A stretch of 64,000 bases of DNA from Halopenitus sp041821145 (GTDB lineage Archaea > Halobacteriota > Halobacteria > Halobacteriales > Haloferacaceae): assembly GCF_041821145.1 (NCBI RefSeq), contig NZ_JBGUBC010000003.1, forward strand, positions 137,238 to 201,237. The letters are read 5' to 3'. Positions 8,176 through 16,306 of the stretch are shown in pieces. How positions within the stretch are numbered: the first letter of the stretch is position 1; each line of letters starts with the position of its first letter. The position numbers and the translations under genes were made by a program. A model generated the notes under the pieces. It was not told where the DNA came from. It worked only from the letters and a program-made list of their open reading frames with translations, and searched no databases.

Positions 8176-11100
8176 TCAGGATCCCTCCGATCCGGTGGGA
8201 CGGTCGGCCATCCTGACGGTCAGTTCGTGGCTGTCGTTGTAGACGAGCGTATCGGCCGCCACGCTCGGGGTCGCCTCCCCCTCGGTGACGGTAACCACGT
8301 TCTCCCCGCCGTCGAAGGTGACTGAAAGCGATGACACGTGATCGACCCCCTCGATGCCCTCGATGAGGGCGAACAGCGTCGAGATGTCCGGCAGATCTCC
8401 GAAGGCCCAGCCGTCGCCGTCCGGGCCGCCCGTAAGCGGGTGACAGAACTCCCGCAGGTGGTCGTCGATCCGCTCTTCGAGGGCCGAAACGCTCCGGACG
8501 TCGGCGCCGACCACGGTCGCCTCGATCCCGACGGCCACGTAGCTCGGCCCTCGGACCACGATCCGGTCCCGGGCGACGAGTGAGGCCGGTGCTCGGTCGC
8601 TCAAGGCGTCCTCGACGTCCCGCTTCAGGCCGATCGACGGGACTGGCTTCATCCGCTGATCGTCGGGGACGATGAGCAGCGTCACCCACCCCGGCTCGCG
8701 CTCGCCCGCGCGGTTCATGCCTTCGATGCAGCGCACGTTGGCCAGCCGACGGGAGGCGTCAGCGGCGATCCGTTCGAAATCCGCCGGCGTCACCGCACGC
8801 CCACGATCGCGAATGGTTTGTGGAGCGCGACCCAACACGTCGTCCATCGACTCCGACGCCGCGCCGCCTGTGCCCGGTGCCGGATTCGTGACTTCCTCGA
8901 CGTAGGGTAGCGAGCTCTTCGCCCCGGTCACGGCCCCGATCCCGACGTTCCCCTCGACTCCACCGCCCGTGCGGTAGGACACGCGCACGTTGTCGCGCCC
9001 CCGTGGCGGGATCCTCCCCGAGACACCGTCACCGAAGGTGATCTCGCCGGCCGTTCGGTCGAGCACGTAGTGACGGTGGTCTTCCGTCGAGTCGAGGAAG
9101 TCATCGATCTCGTGCCAGCGAACCCAGAACGCCCGAATCGAACCGTTTTCGGCCGTGTCGGAGAGGACGTCGTCGGGTCGTTCTGCCGCCAGCCGTTCGC
9201 GCTGGTTCGCGGATAGCGCGGTCTGCTCGTTTACCCAGACCTCACCGTCGATGACGGGCGGTCGGGTCACCGAAAACGACTGGTCCGGCGCTCCGTCACT
9301 CGATCCGAGGATCTCCTCGTCCACGACGGTGACGTTCCTCGCGTGGCCCGTGTTGGGATGGATTCCGTGCAACCGTGGCCGAGCATTCGTCGGCTCGCCC
9401 GCCGGCGGGTTCGTGACGACGACCTCGCCACACGCCTTGCGATCACCGTCCATTGCCCGTCGTCGGGGTATCCGGACGTCACCGCTCAGATCCAGACCCG
9501 ACTGCCCAAAGGACTCGCCCCGGACGCGCGCTCTGATCCAGTGATGGTGCTCCCCGAAGCGTTCGAACGCGGTCGTTTTCTCCGGGACGACGAGTCCGAT
9601 GAGTCCCCGTTCGGTGAAGCCGCCGGTTTCGTCGGTCGTGTCCAGGGGAGTCCATTCGTCGGCGTCGGGATCGACACAGTACTCCCAGCGGACCCGCGAG
9701 GCAAAGCCGTCGGGGTATTCGTGTTCCTCCAGGTCGACGAACAGTTGGAGGGGACCGCCGTCCAACGGACGATCGAAGCCGAGATAGAGCGTCTGATCCT
9801 CGTCGGCGAGTTCCCTGAACGGTTCGAACCGGCCTTCGTGATCGACGCGGTCGGGACCGAAGGTCCGCGCGTTGTACGAAAACAGGTGTTCGGGATTCCG
9901 GTCCTCCGGATACTCGTAAGTGATCGAGACATCGCCGTATTCCGGTGGGTCGGTCCGGAACTCGGGAACCCACTTCTCGCCGTTCTCTCCTTCGTCGACG
10001 TAGACGCGGTCCCCGTAGTCGCCTCCCACGAGACGAGCGCGCACCCACACGCCGTCGTGCCCGGCGACGCTCGTCGCGGCGACGTCCGCGGGGACGCTGA
10101 AGGTCACGGAGACCGGCTCATCGTCGATCGTAAAGCCCTCGGTTTCGTCGCTCACCGAGAGCGTTGCCCAGCCATCACCGTTCCAGTACTCCCAGGAGAC
10201 GTTGACGTTCGTGGTTCCGCCATCGGTCGATCTCTCGACGGTGAAATCAGCCTCAAGCCGGGTCGCATCGTCCTCATAGACCGGTGTGAGCGTCGGGAGT
10301 GATTTCTCGTGACCGGTTTCCTCGGTGTCCACCTCCGGGATCACCCATGTCGGATCGTCCGGCTGCATCGTCACGGTTAGCAGCTCGGGCTGGAAGGTGA
10401 TCGTCACATCGGCGTCGGCCTTCGTGAATGCCTCCTCGCAACCGACGTACAATGCATCGCGGTGGGACGGTCGATCACCGAATGGGGTGATCGATCCCTC
10501 CTCCGGGTCCTGAGGGACGTCGTTCGCGAGCAGCATGTCGGGATCCAGTTCCGTGGGCGCGGCGGCCAGGGAGACGTCGGCCAGTTCCACGTCGAGCGGC
10601 CCCGTCGGCGTCCTCTCGTCGGGAACGCGACACCGGATCCATCTGCTTTCCCGTCCGTTAACCTCGGTTTCCAGGAGGGGACCATCCGGCTCGAGTTCGA
10701 CCGTGACCACGTTCATCCGATTCGTCGCGGATTCCGGGTCAGGAAGGGATATCTCCGGGAACGACGGCAGCCGCTCGATCGGGACGTCGAACTCCGGGCT
10801 CAGGATCGATTCGCTCTGGACGTTCGGGTTGAAGAGCTGTCGGAGGGACGCTCCCTCATCTCGTGTTTTCGAGGTCCCCGTTTTCGTCACGCTCCTGAAC
10901 AACCGTTTCGTCGCCGTCCGTGAGCGTTGGGCGAGCGGTACGAAACGCTCTCCATCGACGATCGGGACGAGATCGTCCGGAATAACGTCGACCGGCGTCC
11001 CGGTGACGCCGGGCCCCGATATCACGTGCCACCCCTCTTCGCTTTCCCCGTCGCCCGTCGACTTCTCGCCGTAATACTCCCATTGCAACCGCTCTGTGAT

Positions 11101-11700
11101 CACCTCCGGGGCCGCGGTCGTCTCGACGACGGCCCGGATCGTCGACCCGTTCGAGACGGTCAACAGTCCGGCGTGTCCGATGTAGAGGAGGTTCTCCTGT
11201 CGATCTTCGCCGGCAAAGAGTGCGGCCGTCCCGGTGTCATCGAGCACCGCTGCGTGATCGAATAGCCCGTCGCTTGCTGGATCGACACTGTAGGCCGACT
11301 GCAGGCGCGCGGGCGTGGCCTCGAATGCCTCCTCAGCTTCGAACCGGAAGGTCCGTGCTGGTCGATCGTCGGTCTCCTCGGCGACGACCTCCGTCCCGGC
11401 ATCGATCCGGACGGTATCCCCGGCCTCGGGAGCGATCGTGAACTGAACGGGGACCGTCGCGGCTCGGGGCGGTCGGCGGTCGAACCCCAGTTCGTCGAAA
11501 AACGCCACGCGGTGTTTCGCCGGCGTACTGTCGAGGCGCTCGATCACGTCCTCGGCCATCTCGGCGAAGTGGGCAACGAGTGCCGATCCGGGATCCTCAG
11601 CGTCCGCGTCCCAGTCCTCGACGTAGTGCGGAGCGATCGTCTCGATGTGTTCGCGGATCGCATCACGGCGGCGGCCGTCGAGTTCTGGATCCGCGACCAT
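8176..11700 (-). CDS. eCIS large baseplate J-like protein
   Basis: The 1174-residue product opens with a helical domain (HYVEDWDADAEDPGSALVAHFAEM), the eCIS equivalent of the DHN-DPG-LLELLAWL motif, and then VPVQFTIAPEAGDTVRIDAGT. Long Ig-like or beta-sandwich insertions follow (about 400-780), with paired WEYWNGDGW and VRWEYCVDP repeats. The C-terminal third contains ITFGDGVSGRIPPRG and YRTGGGVEGNVG, then the baseplate-J core. It would build the outer wedge of the baseplate. It follows gp25 by only three bases. The repeated WEY modules are internal duplications within the sandwich part. Assignment to the baseplate-J superfamily is firm; the exact Afp counterpart (Afp11 or Afp12) is inferred from order. 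Confidence 0.87.
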   Translation of the reverse strand: MVADPELDGRRRDAIREHIETIAPHYVEDWDADAEDPGSALVAHFAEMAEDVIERLDSTPAKHRVAFFDELGFDRRPPRAATVPVQFTIAPEAGDTVRIDAGTEVVAEETDDRPARTFRFEAEEAFEATPARLQSAYSVDPASDGLFDHAAVLDDTGTAALFAGEDRQENLLYIGHAGLLTVSNGSTIRAVVETTAAPEVITERLQWEYYGEKSTGDGESEEGWHVISGPGVTGTPVDVIPDDLVPIVDGERFVPLAQRSRTATKRLFRSVTKTGTSKTRDEGASLRQLFNPNVQSESILSPEFDVPIERLPSFPEISLPDPESATNRMNVVTVELEPDGPLLETEVNGRESRWIRCRVPDERTPTGPLDVELADVSLAAAPTELDPDMLLANDVPQDPEEGSITPFGDRPSHRDALYVGCEEAFTKADADVTITFQPELLTVTMQPDDPTWVIPEVDTEETGHEKSLPTLTPVYEDDATRLEADFTVERSTDGGTTNVNVSWEYWNGDGWATLSVSDETEGFTIDDEPVSVTFSVPADVAATSVAGHDGVWVRARLVGGDYGDRVYVDEGENGEKWVPEFRTDPPEYGDVSITYEYPEDRNPEHLFSYNARTFGPDRVDHEGRFEPFRELADEDQTLYLGFDRPLDGGPLQLFVDLEEHEYPDGFASRVRWEYCVDPDADEWTPLDTTDETGGFTERGLIGLVVPEKTTAFERFGEHHHWIRARVRGESFGQSGLDLSGDVRIPRRRAMDGDRKACGEVVVTNPPAGEPTNARPRLHGIHPNTGHARNVTVVDEEILGSSDGAPDQSFSVTRPPVIDGEVWVNEQTALSANQRERLAAERPDDVLSDTAENGSIRAFWVRWHEIDDFLDSTEDHRHYVLDRTAGEITFGDGVSGRIPPRGRDNVRVSYRTGGGVEGNVGIGAVTGAKSSLPYVEEVTNPAPGTGGAASESMDDVLGRAPQTIRDRGRAVTPADFERIAADASRRLANVRCIEGMNRAGEREPGWVTLLIVPDDQRMKPVPSIGLKRDVEDALSDRAPASLVARDRIVVRGPSYVAVGIEATVVGADVRSVSALEERIDDHLREFCHPLTGGPDGDGWAFGDLPDISTLFALIEGIEGVDHVSSLSVTFDGGENVVTVTEGEATPSVAADTLVYNDSHELTVRMADRPTGSEGS

Positions 11701-11703
11701 GGC

Positions 11704-12093
11704 TCAGCGACCTCCCACGTAGAACGGGTAGACCATGTTGAACTCGCCGTTGGTCCGGCGGATGCGGTACTCGATCACGACGTCGAGACGACCCTCCCGT
11801 CGGTCGCCCATCTCCGCGGCAACCGATAGCACTTCGATCCGGGGCTCCCACCGAGTCAGCGCGTCTTCGATTTCGCTTTCGATCAACGTCCGTGTCGTCG
11901 CATCCACCGTCTCGAAGACGTAGTCGTGGATCCCACAGCCGAAGTCGGGACGCATCACTCGCTCACCAGGTGCGGTTTCGAGGATGATCCTGATCGACTG
12001 CTCGATGTCCGTTTCGCCCTCGACGAGTTCGATCGCTCCCGACGAGTCGGTTGCGACCGGGAACGACCATCCACGTCCCAGAAACTCATTCAT
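11704..12093 (-). CDS. gp25-like baseplate wedge protein
   Basis: The 129-residue protein matches the GPW/gp25 family in size and pattern: GRGWSFPVA at the N-terminus, IEQSIRIILETAPGERVMRPDFGCGI in the middle (quoted here in parts: the key residues are Gln-Ser-Ile, ERVM-P-FG-G) and a C-terminal strand. In T4 and Afp/PVC particles gp25 sits at the sheath-baseplate junction and starts sheath polymerisation. A GGAAGG-like ribosome site precedes ATG 12091-12093. The gene lies between PAAR and baseplate J, the usual order in eCIS clusters. Confidence 0.92.
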   Translation of the reverse strand: MNEFLGRGWSFPVATDSSGAIELVEGETDIEQSIRIILETAPGERVMRPDFGCGIHDYVFETVDATTRTLIESEIEDALTRWEPRIEVLSVAAEMGDRREGRLDVVIEYRIRRTNGEFNMVYPFYVGGR

Positions 12094-12103
12094 CGTTCCT
12101 TCC

Positions 12104-12394
12104 TCACCCGATGAGTACCGTCGGACAGCCCATCACGATCGAGTTGGGAGGGCCGTTCTCGACGATCGTATCCCCTTGTCTGGCGGCCGGCATGCCGTTG
12201 ATCAGAACGGTCGAACTCCCCGGTTGCGTGATCCCGCCGACGTGAGGGACCGGCCCCGTCGAAAGGGGACAGCTGTGCACGTCCGCAACGGCTCGCCAGG
12301 CCGGCATTCCACCGATCAACACGTCTGGGCTACCGCTCCCCGACAGCGGCGTCCCATGAGCAGTCTGGTCGAGTGTGCGTGCGGCTGGTGGCAT
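12104..12394 (-). CDS. PAAR-type spike tip protein
   Basis: The 96-residue protein has the PAAR-repeat layout: DVLIGGMPAWR, then a His/Cys-rich loop (VHSCPLSTG and PHVGG), VLINGMPAARQGD, and a final PTVLIG strand. PAAR proteins cap the gp5/VgrG spike with a small metal-stabilised cone; His13, the two His and one Cys in the middle are plausible ligands. In eCIS this is the Afp10 position. It lies nine bases after the spike gene, which supports pairing. No C-terminal toxin extension is present, so it is a plain tip. Confidence 0.9.
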   Translation of the reverse strand: MPPAARTLDQTAHGTPLSGSGSPDVLIGGMPAWRAVADVHSCPLSTGPVPHVGGITQPGSSTVLINGMPAARQGDTIVENGPPNSIVMGCPTVLIG

Positions 12395-12403
12395 TGTACA
12401 ATG

Positions 12404-13039
12404 TCAATTCAATTGGATTACTGCCCCCTTAAGCGTTAGCATACCGGATGCGTCGATCGTCAGGTTCCCGTCGGCCGAGACCTCGATTTGGGGGGCTTCG
12501 ATCGTGAGTTTCGCACCGGCCTCGATCGATACTGAACTCGAGACGGCGTCGAACTCGATCCGGTTTTGTCCGCTTTCGTCCTCGATGGTGATCTTCTCAC
12601 CCCCGCTCGCGTCGTCGAGGACGATCGTGTGGCCGGCGTTCGTCTCGATCTCGACTTTTCCCGCCGTGTCGTTGTCGTCGAAGGTCAACTCGTGCCCGCT
12701 TCGGGATTTGATCTGACGGACGTCGTTTTTGCCGTCGGCGTTATCCTCGGGTGGCCCCTCCTGGCCGTTCCACAGCGCACCGAGCACGTAGGGATGGCTC
12801 ACGTCGCCGTTCTCGAAGGCGACGAGAACCTCGTTGCCGACCTCCGGCAGGAAGAACGTGCCCATGTCGTCCCCGGCCATCGGCGTGGTGACTCGTGCCC
12901 AGTAGCTCTCGTCGCTCGCGTCCCGCCAGGGGAACTCGAGTTTTACCCGTCCCATCCCCTCGGGATCCTCGTTATCGGTCACGATACCGACGGCGACGCC
13001 GTCGAGGCTCGGCCCTCCACGCCCGCCGGCAAAGCTCAT
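12404..13039 (-). CDS. gp5/VgrG-like spike protein (OB fold plus beta-helix)
   Basis: The 211-residue protein begins with a gp5 OB-fold domain (GVAVGIVTDNEDPEGMGRVKL, with WARVTTPMAG and FFLPEVGNEVLVAFENGD). Its last ~90 residues are short repeating strands (VEIETNAGH, ITIEDESGQ, VSIEAGA, IEVSADG), as expected for the triple beta-helix needle. In Afp8 this part is fused to the gp27-like hub; here the hub is a separate upstream gene overlapping by ATGA. The product would sit at the centre of the baseplate and carry the PAAR tip. No lysozyme domain is present. Confidence 0.9.
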   Translation of the reverse strand: MSFAGGRGGPSLDGVAVGIVTDNEDPEGMGRVKLEFPWRDASDESYWARVTTPMAGDDMGTFFLPEVGNEVLVAFENGDVSHPYVLGALWNGQEGPPEDNADGKNDVRQIKSRSGHELTFDDNDTAGKVEIETNAGHTIVLDDASGGEKITIEDESGQNRIEFDAVSSSVSIEAGAKLTIEAPQIEVSADGNLTIDASGMLTLKGAVIQLN

Positions 13040-14085
13040 GCGAGCGCCTCCCCGTCGGGCAGACGCACTTCGAACTGGGTGGTGTAGCCGTCGGTCCCGA
13101 CGCGATGGGTGGTGTCGGTCACGTAGTACGTCGCGGAGTAACGATCGCCGAGCCCGCCGAGTTCGATCGGCTCGCCGATCCGTAGCTCCGGCAGGCCGAT
13201 CGTTTCGCCCCGCCCGGTCAGGCGACCGCGAGCGGCCTTCGTGAGCTTTGCACTCGCCACGGCGTCGGCCTCGGCACGTGACCGGACCGGCTGGCGCTCG
13301 ACCCGTTTGCCCTCGCCGCCCTCGTTCGTCGCCGTGCCGACGATCGACTCCTTCCGTTTCGGATCCCAGTGACGGACTTCGAGCGTTTCGACCTTCGGCA
13401 CGTCCTTTGATTTCGGTTCGAAAGAGAGGAGTGAGTCGCCGTAGGCAAGGGTGACGACCGGATCGCCGGTGTCGTCCGAGGCCGCAAAGTGAAAGTCACC
13501 GCGGCTGCTGTACACCTCGAAGGGGCCGTTTCCGGCGTCGTTGCGCTCCGCGAGCCGCTGGAGGAAGGCGAAGTCGCTCTCGTCATCTTGGACGACCTTC
13601 GGTCGACTCACACCGGTGTCGTCGACGACGATCGATCCGAACTCGTACTCGTCGGCGACCTCCTGGACGACCTCGGCGTCGGTCGTCTCGTCCCACGAGT
13701 CGGAGTCGGTCCCCTCGGCCATGTCGTGGAGGGGTCCGTAGCCGCTGACCTCGACCGTTGGCGTCCCGCTTTCGGGGAATCTGGGCATCACCTCGTCGAT
13801 ACTCCCCCGGAGAAGCTCCTCGAGGCGATCCCCATAGCCGAGTTCGATGGTGATTGATGCGCCCGTCCGGAACTGCTCCCAGTCCAGGTCGGTAAACCGC
13901 TGGGTCTCGTGGTCGAACAGGGTGTTCACCGAGAGCGAAAAGCGATCCGCGCCACCGAGGGTGGCGTCGACTGAGACGTCGGTGATGACGCCGTGGGATT
14001 CGCTGTACGTTTCGCCGTCTATCGTCACGGCGAATCGTGGCGTGTAGAAATCGTCGTACTTGCGTTGGAGGCTTGTCAGGTCCAT
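13036..14085 (-). CDS. gp27-like baseplate hub (phage late control D family)
   Basis: The 349-residue protein has the phage-late-control-D/gp27 pattern: a beta-barrel start (TPRFAVTIDGETY), ITIELGYGDRLEELLRGSIDEV, then VVQEVADEYEFG, a double-barrel joining segment (DFAFLQRLAERNDAGNGPFEVY) split as quoted by its key motifs FLQRLAERN and FEVY, and a C-terminal barrel ending YYVTDTTHRVG. It would form the trimeric hub to which tube and spike attach. ATG directly follows the TAA of the LysM gene, and its own stop overlaps the spike start, so three baseplate genes are tightly coupled. Confidence 0.9.
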   Translation of the reverse strand: MDLTSLQRKYDDFYTPRFAVTIDGETYSESHGVITDVSVDATLGGADRFSLSVNTLFDHETQRFTDLDWEQFRTGASITIELGYGDRLEELLRGSIDEVMPRFPESGTPTVEVSGYGPLHDMAEGTDSDSWDETTDAEVVQEVADEYEFGSIVVDDTGVSRPKVVQDDESDFAFLQRLAERNDAGNGPFEVYSSRGDFHFAASDDTGDPVVTLAYGDSLLSFEPKSKDVPKVETLEVRHWDPKRKESIVGTATNEGGEGKRVERQPVRSRAEADAVASAKLTKAARGRLTGRGETIGLPELRIGEPIELGGLGDRYSATYYVTDTTHRVGTDGYTTQFEVRLPDGEALA

Positions 14086-14742
14086 TTATCGTTCCAGTGG
14101 CGGGATCGCCAGTTCAGTACCCGGCTCGATACTCCGTGGGTTCACGATGTCGTTTTCGGACGCGATCGCTCGCCACTCGCCGGGGTCACCGTACTCGTCG
14201 GCTGCAATAGCCCAGAGGGTATCACCTTCCGTCACGCGGTGAGCGGTCGACCTGTCCGCAGAGTGGCGTGGCTGCTCGGCGCGTTGTCGTTCGGGCGTCG
14301 TATATTCCTCGAAGGTGACGGTGAGACGGGCTCGCACGGGCGTCCCGTCGTCCAGGAACATCGTGAACCGTTTTTCGACGCTCGTGACGACGGATTTGAA
14401 CTGGAAGCTCCCCCAGACGAAGCGGACGACCGGCGGTGCGTGGAGATCGCCGTCGACGCGGACCAGGGCGTCGATCTCGTCCGTGTAGCTCCTGACGTCC
14501 TCGCCGTCCTCGTAGGTGTCGAAAAACAGCTCCATCGACAACGACTCCCGTTCGCCGTGAATGAACTGGGTGACCGGCGACGTGAATCCGGGCATCGCCA
14601 CCGTCCCGTAGTTGACCGACTTCTCGAGACTGTACTCGGTCGGATTGAAAAGCGCCGTCAGTTCACGGTCGACTCCGCCCGATCCATCGAGCACCTGGAT
14701 CTTTGCCTTCTTCAGATCGCCGGCGGTGGCGCGCCCGCTCAT
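14086..14742 (-). CDS. LysM-containing tube-baseplate adaptor (Afp7-like)
   Basis: The 218-residue protein has an N-terminal beta domain with LFNPTEYSLEKSVNYG, the hallmark of Afp7/CIS LysM proteins (gp53/gp54-like tube initiators), and a C-terminal LysM motif of about 50 residues (HRVTEGDTLWAIAADEYG ... GTELAIPP). In eCIS structures this protein joins the first tube layer to the hub; LysM there is structural rather than a wall-binding module. The start overlaps the previous stop (ATGA). Length is typical of the family. Confidence 0.88.
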   Translation of the reverse strand: MSGRATAGDLKKAKIQVLDGSGGVDRELTALFNPTEYSLEKSVNYGTVAMPGFTSPVTQFIHGERESLSMELFFDTYEDGEDVRSYTDEIDALVRVDGDLHAPPVVRFVWGSFQFKSVVTSVEKRFTMFLDDGTPVRARLTVTFEEYTTPERQRAEQPRHSADRSTAHRVTEGDTLWAIAADEYGDPGEWRAIASENDIVNPRSIEPGTELAIPPLER

Positions 14743-16214
14743 AGCCCCCGGCGCTCCCGTTCGATCCGCCGTTTCTCCTCGATCACCCGATAGAGGCGGT
14801 CGGCAAGCCGTTCGATGTCGACGGCCTCGGTGATCGCCTGCTCGTCGATCTCGGGGGCCGATCCGCGCTGTCCCGACTCACCCCACACGGATCGCTGATC
14901 ATCGGCGCTGTACGAGGCGGGCGGAGCGCTCGAACTCCCCACAGATGAACCATCCACAGTGTCGTCGGCGGGACGGTCGTGACGGACCGTCATCCGGAGC
15001 CCAAATCGCTCGGCGTCAACTGCAGACGCTGGTTGAATCCTTCCGACGTCCTCAGTCACGTTCCTCGATCCTTCGAACCCGGTCTCGCCTGCGTCAAGAG
15101 GCGACATGGCGACCGGATCGACGGAGGATTCGGTTACAGCTCCGGACCAGGTCTCGAATCCGGCTCCGAATTCGAACCCGTCGCTTCCGCTATTGGTAGG
15201 CGGCCCGACTGCGGTGCCGAGTGGTGTCGGGGCGTCGTCTGAGTCGGGCGATCCGAGTCCTCCCGGCAAGCTGTCGTCTCCCGTCGAGTTGTCACTGTCC
15301 GATCCCCAGCCTTGGCCCTGGACGGTCATCGATGGCGTCATCGATGGTGTCATCGATGGCGGCGTTGATCGGTCGACTGACCTGACGGTGCGGCTGGGGC
15401 GGCCCGAAACCCGGATTCGGTCGGCGTCGTCGGCGTGTTCGTCGGGGGTGCCTGGAGCTGATTCACCCACCGCTGCTTCGACGTCACTCGACGTCTCCGC
15501 TCCCGGAGCGTCGTTCCCTCCCCCGCGCTCGGACTGTGTCTCCTGATTAGACTGTCTCCCCCGATCGGAACGCGTCCTGCGATCGATCGGTGACCGTCCA
15601 CGATCGTCTCTGTTCACCCTCCCGTCTCGATCCGGCAACGAGTGGACGTCCATTCGCAGGTGATCGATACCCCGTGACGGGCCCTCTATGGCGTCGCTGT
15701 CCCGGTCGCCACCGGTTGAAGAACCGTCCGATCCGTTGCGTTCGATCGACGAATCCGTTCGCCTCCGCTCGGAGCCAGCGTCGGCGGGCGTTGCCCGGTC
15801 GATCGTGGCCGCCTCTCGAATCACCTCCCGAACGCGGGGTTCGTCGCTACTCCGATCGGCGTCTGCTGAGTCGTCCTCGTCGAACCGAGCGTCGTGTTCC
15901 CGCGACAGGATATCGGTGCCGGAGAATGGATCTGGATCGCCCGTGCGGTCGGACGTCATGCTACCGCCCTGGCCCCCTCCAAGCGCCCGTGCGGCGATCG
16001 GTGCGAGCGTCAGGTGAGCCAGCGCGGGGGGCGGCCAGTCGCCGGCGGTCATGCCAAATCCGAGGACGCCGTCGAAGGACGTGAGCACCTGGGGCCCCGA
16101 TGTCTGGTCGACACCGTGTGACTCCTGCGTTCGAAGCACACCCATCGCTCTGACGAACCGCGGAAGTTCGATCGCCCCGTCGTCATCCGTCACTGCTGGG
16201 GCTCCCCTTGGCAT
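14739..16214 (-). CDS. disordered eCIS-cluster protein of unknown function
   Basis: The 491-residue product has a short folded-looking N-terminus (ELPRFVRAMGVLRTQ; PPALAHLTLAPIAARAL), about 330 residues of Ser/Asp/Arg/Gly-rich low complexity, and a C-terminal charged helix (DIERLADRLYRVIEEKRRI followed by ERERRGL). A similar terminal helix occurs in proteins at this place in other eCIS clusters, from memory. A 12-base tandem repeat (15325-15360) encodes repeated PSMT. No enzymatic motif is visible. It could be a tape-measure or scaffold candidate, because no other gene in the cluster looks like one; this is inference. A TATA-like box lies upstream at 16243-16250. Confidence 0.7.
   Translation of the reverse strand: MPRGAPAVTDDDGAIELPRFVRAMGVLRTQESHGVDQTSGPQVLTSFDGVLGFGMTAGDWPPPALAHLTLAPIAARALGGGQGGSMTSDRTGDPDPFSGTDILSREHDARFDEDDSADADRSSDEPRVREVIREAATIDRATPADAGSERRRTDSSIERNGSDGSSTGGDRDSDAIEGPSRGIDHLRMDVHSLPDRDGRVNRDDRGRSPIDRRTRSDRGRQSNQETQSERGGGNDAPGAETSSDVEAAVGESAPGTPDEHADDADRIRVSGRPSRTVRSVDRSTPPSMTPSMTPSMTVQGQGWGSDSDNSTGDDSLPGGLGSPDSDDAPTPLGTAVGPPTNSGSDGFEFGAGFETWSGAVTESSVDPVAMSPLDAGETGFEGSRNVTEDVGRIQPASAVDAERFGLRMTVRHDRPADDTVDGSSVGSSSAPPASYSADDQRSVWGESGQRGSAPEIDEQAITEAVDIERLADRLYRVIEEKRRIERERRGL
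15325..15360. repeat. 12-base tandem repeat, three copies
   Basis: The unit GTCATCGATGGY occurs three times in a row inside the disordered eCIS protein; read on the minus strand it encodes repeats of PSMT. The copies differ at one third-codon position. It is a minisatellite within a low-complexity region and probably varies in copy number. Confidence 0.8.
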
Positions 16215-16242
16215 GTTTGATCAAACCAATATTGACCGCCTG

Positions 16243-16250
16243 TTATTTAG
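16243..16250 (-). promoter_or_regulatory. possible TATA box inside the eCIS cluster
   Basis: The minus strand reads CTAAATAA here, in one of the few AT-rich spots of the cluster (the 92-base gap between the effector and the disordered protein). Its centre is about 32 bases before ATG 16214, a spacing that fits a leaderless or short-leader archaeal transcript. It would let the baseplate half of the cluster be expressed separately from the sheath/tube half. Confidence 0.35.
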
Positions 16251-16306
16251 TGGTTCCCCCGCTCGAAAATGCCGGATACGGCTCTCACCGCTCCCTGCTG
16301 GACGGT

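Noticed and set aside
14086..14742. LysM domain as evidence for peptidoglycan binding
   Set aside because: LysM in Afp7-type proteins is a structural part of the tube-baseplate junction in known eCIS, so it says nothing on the target.
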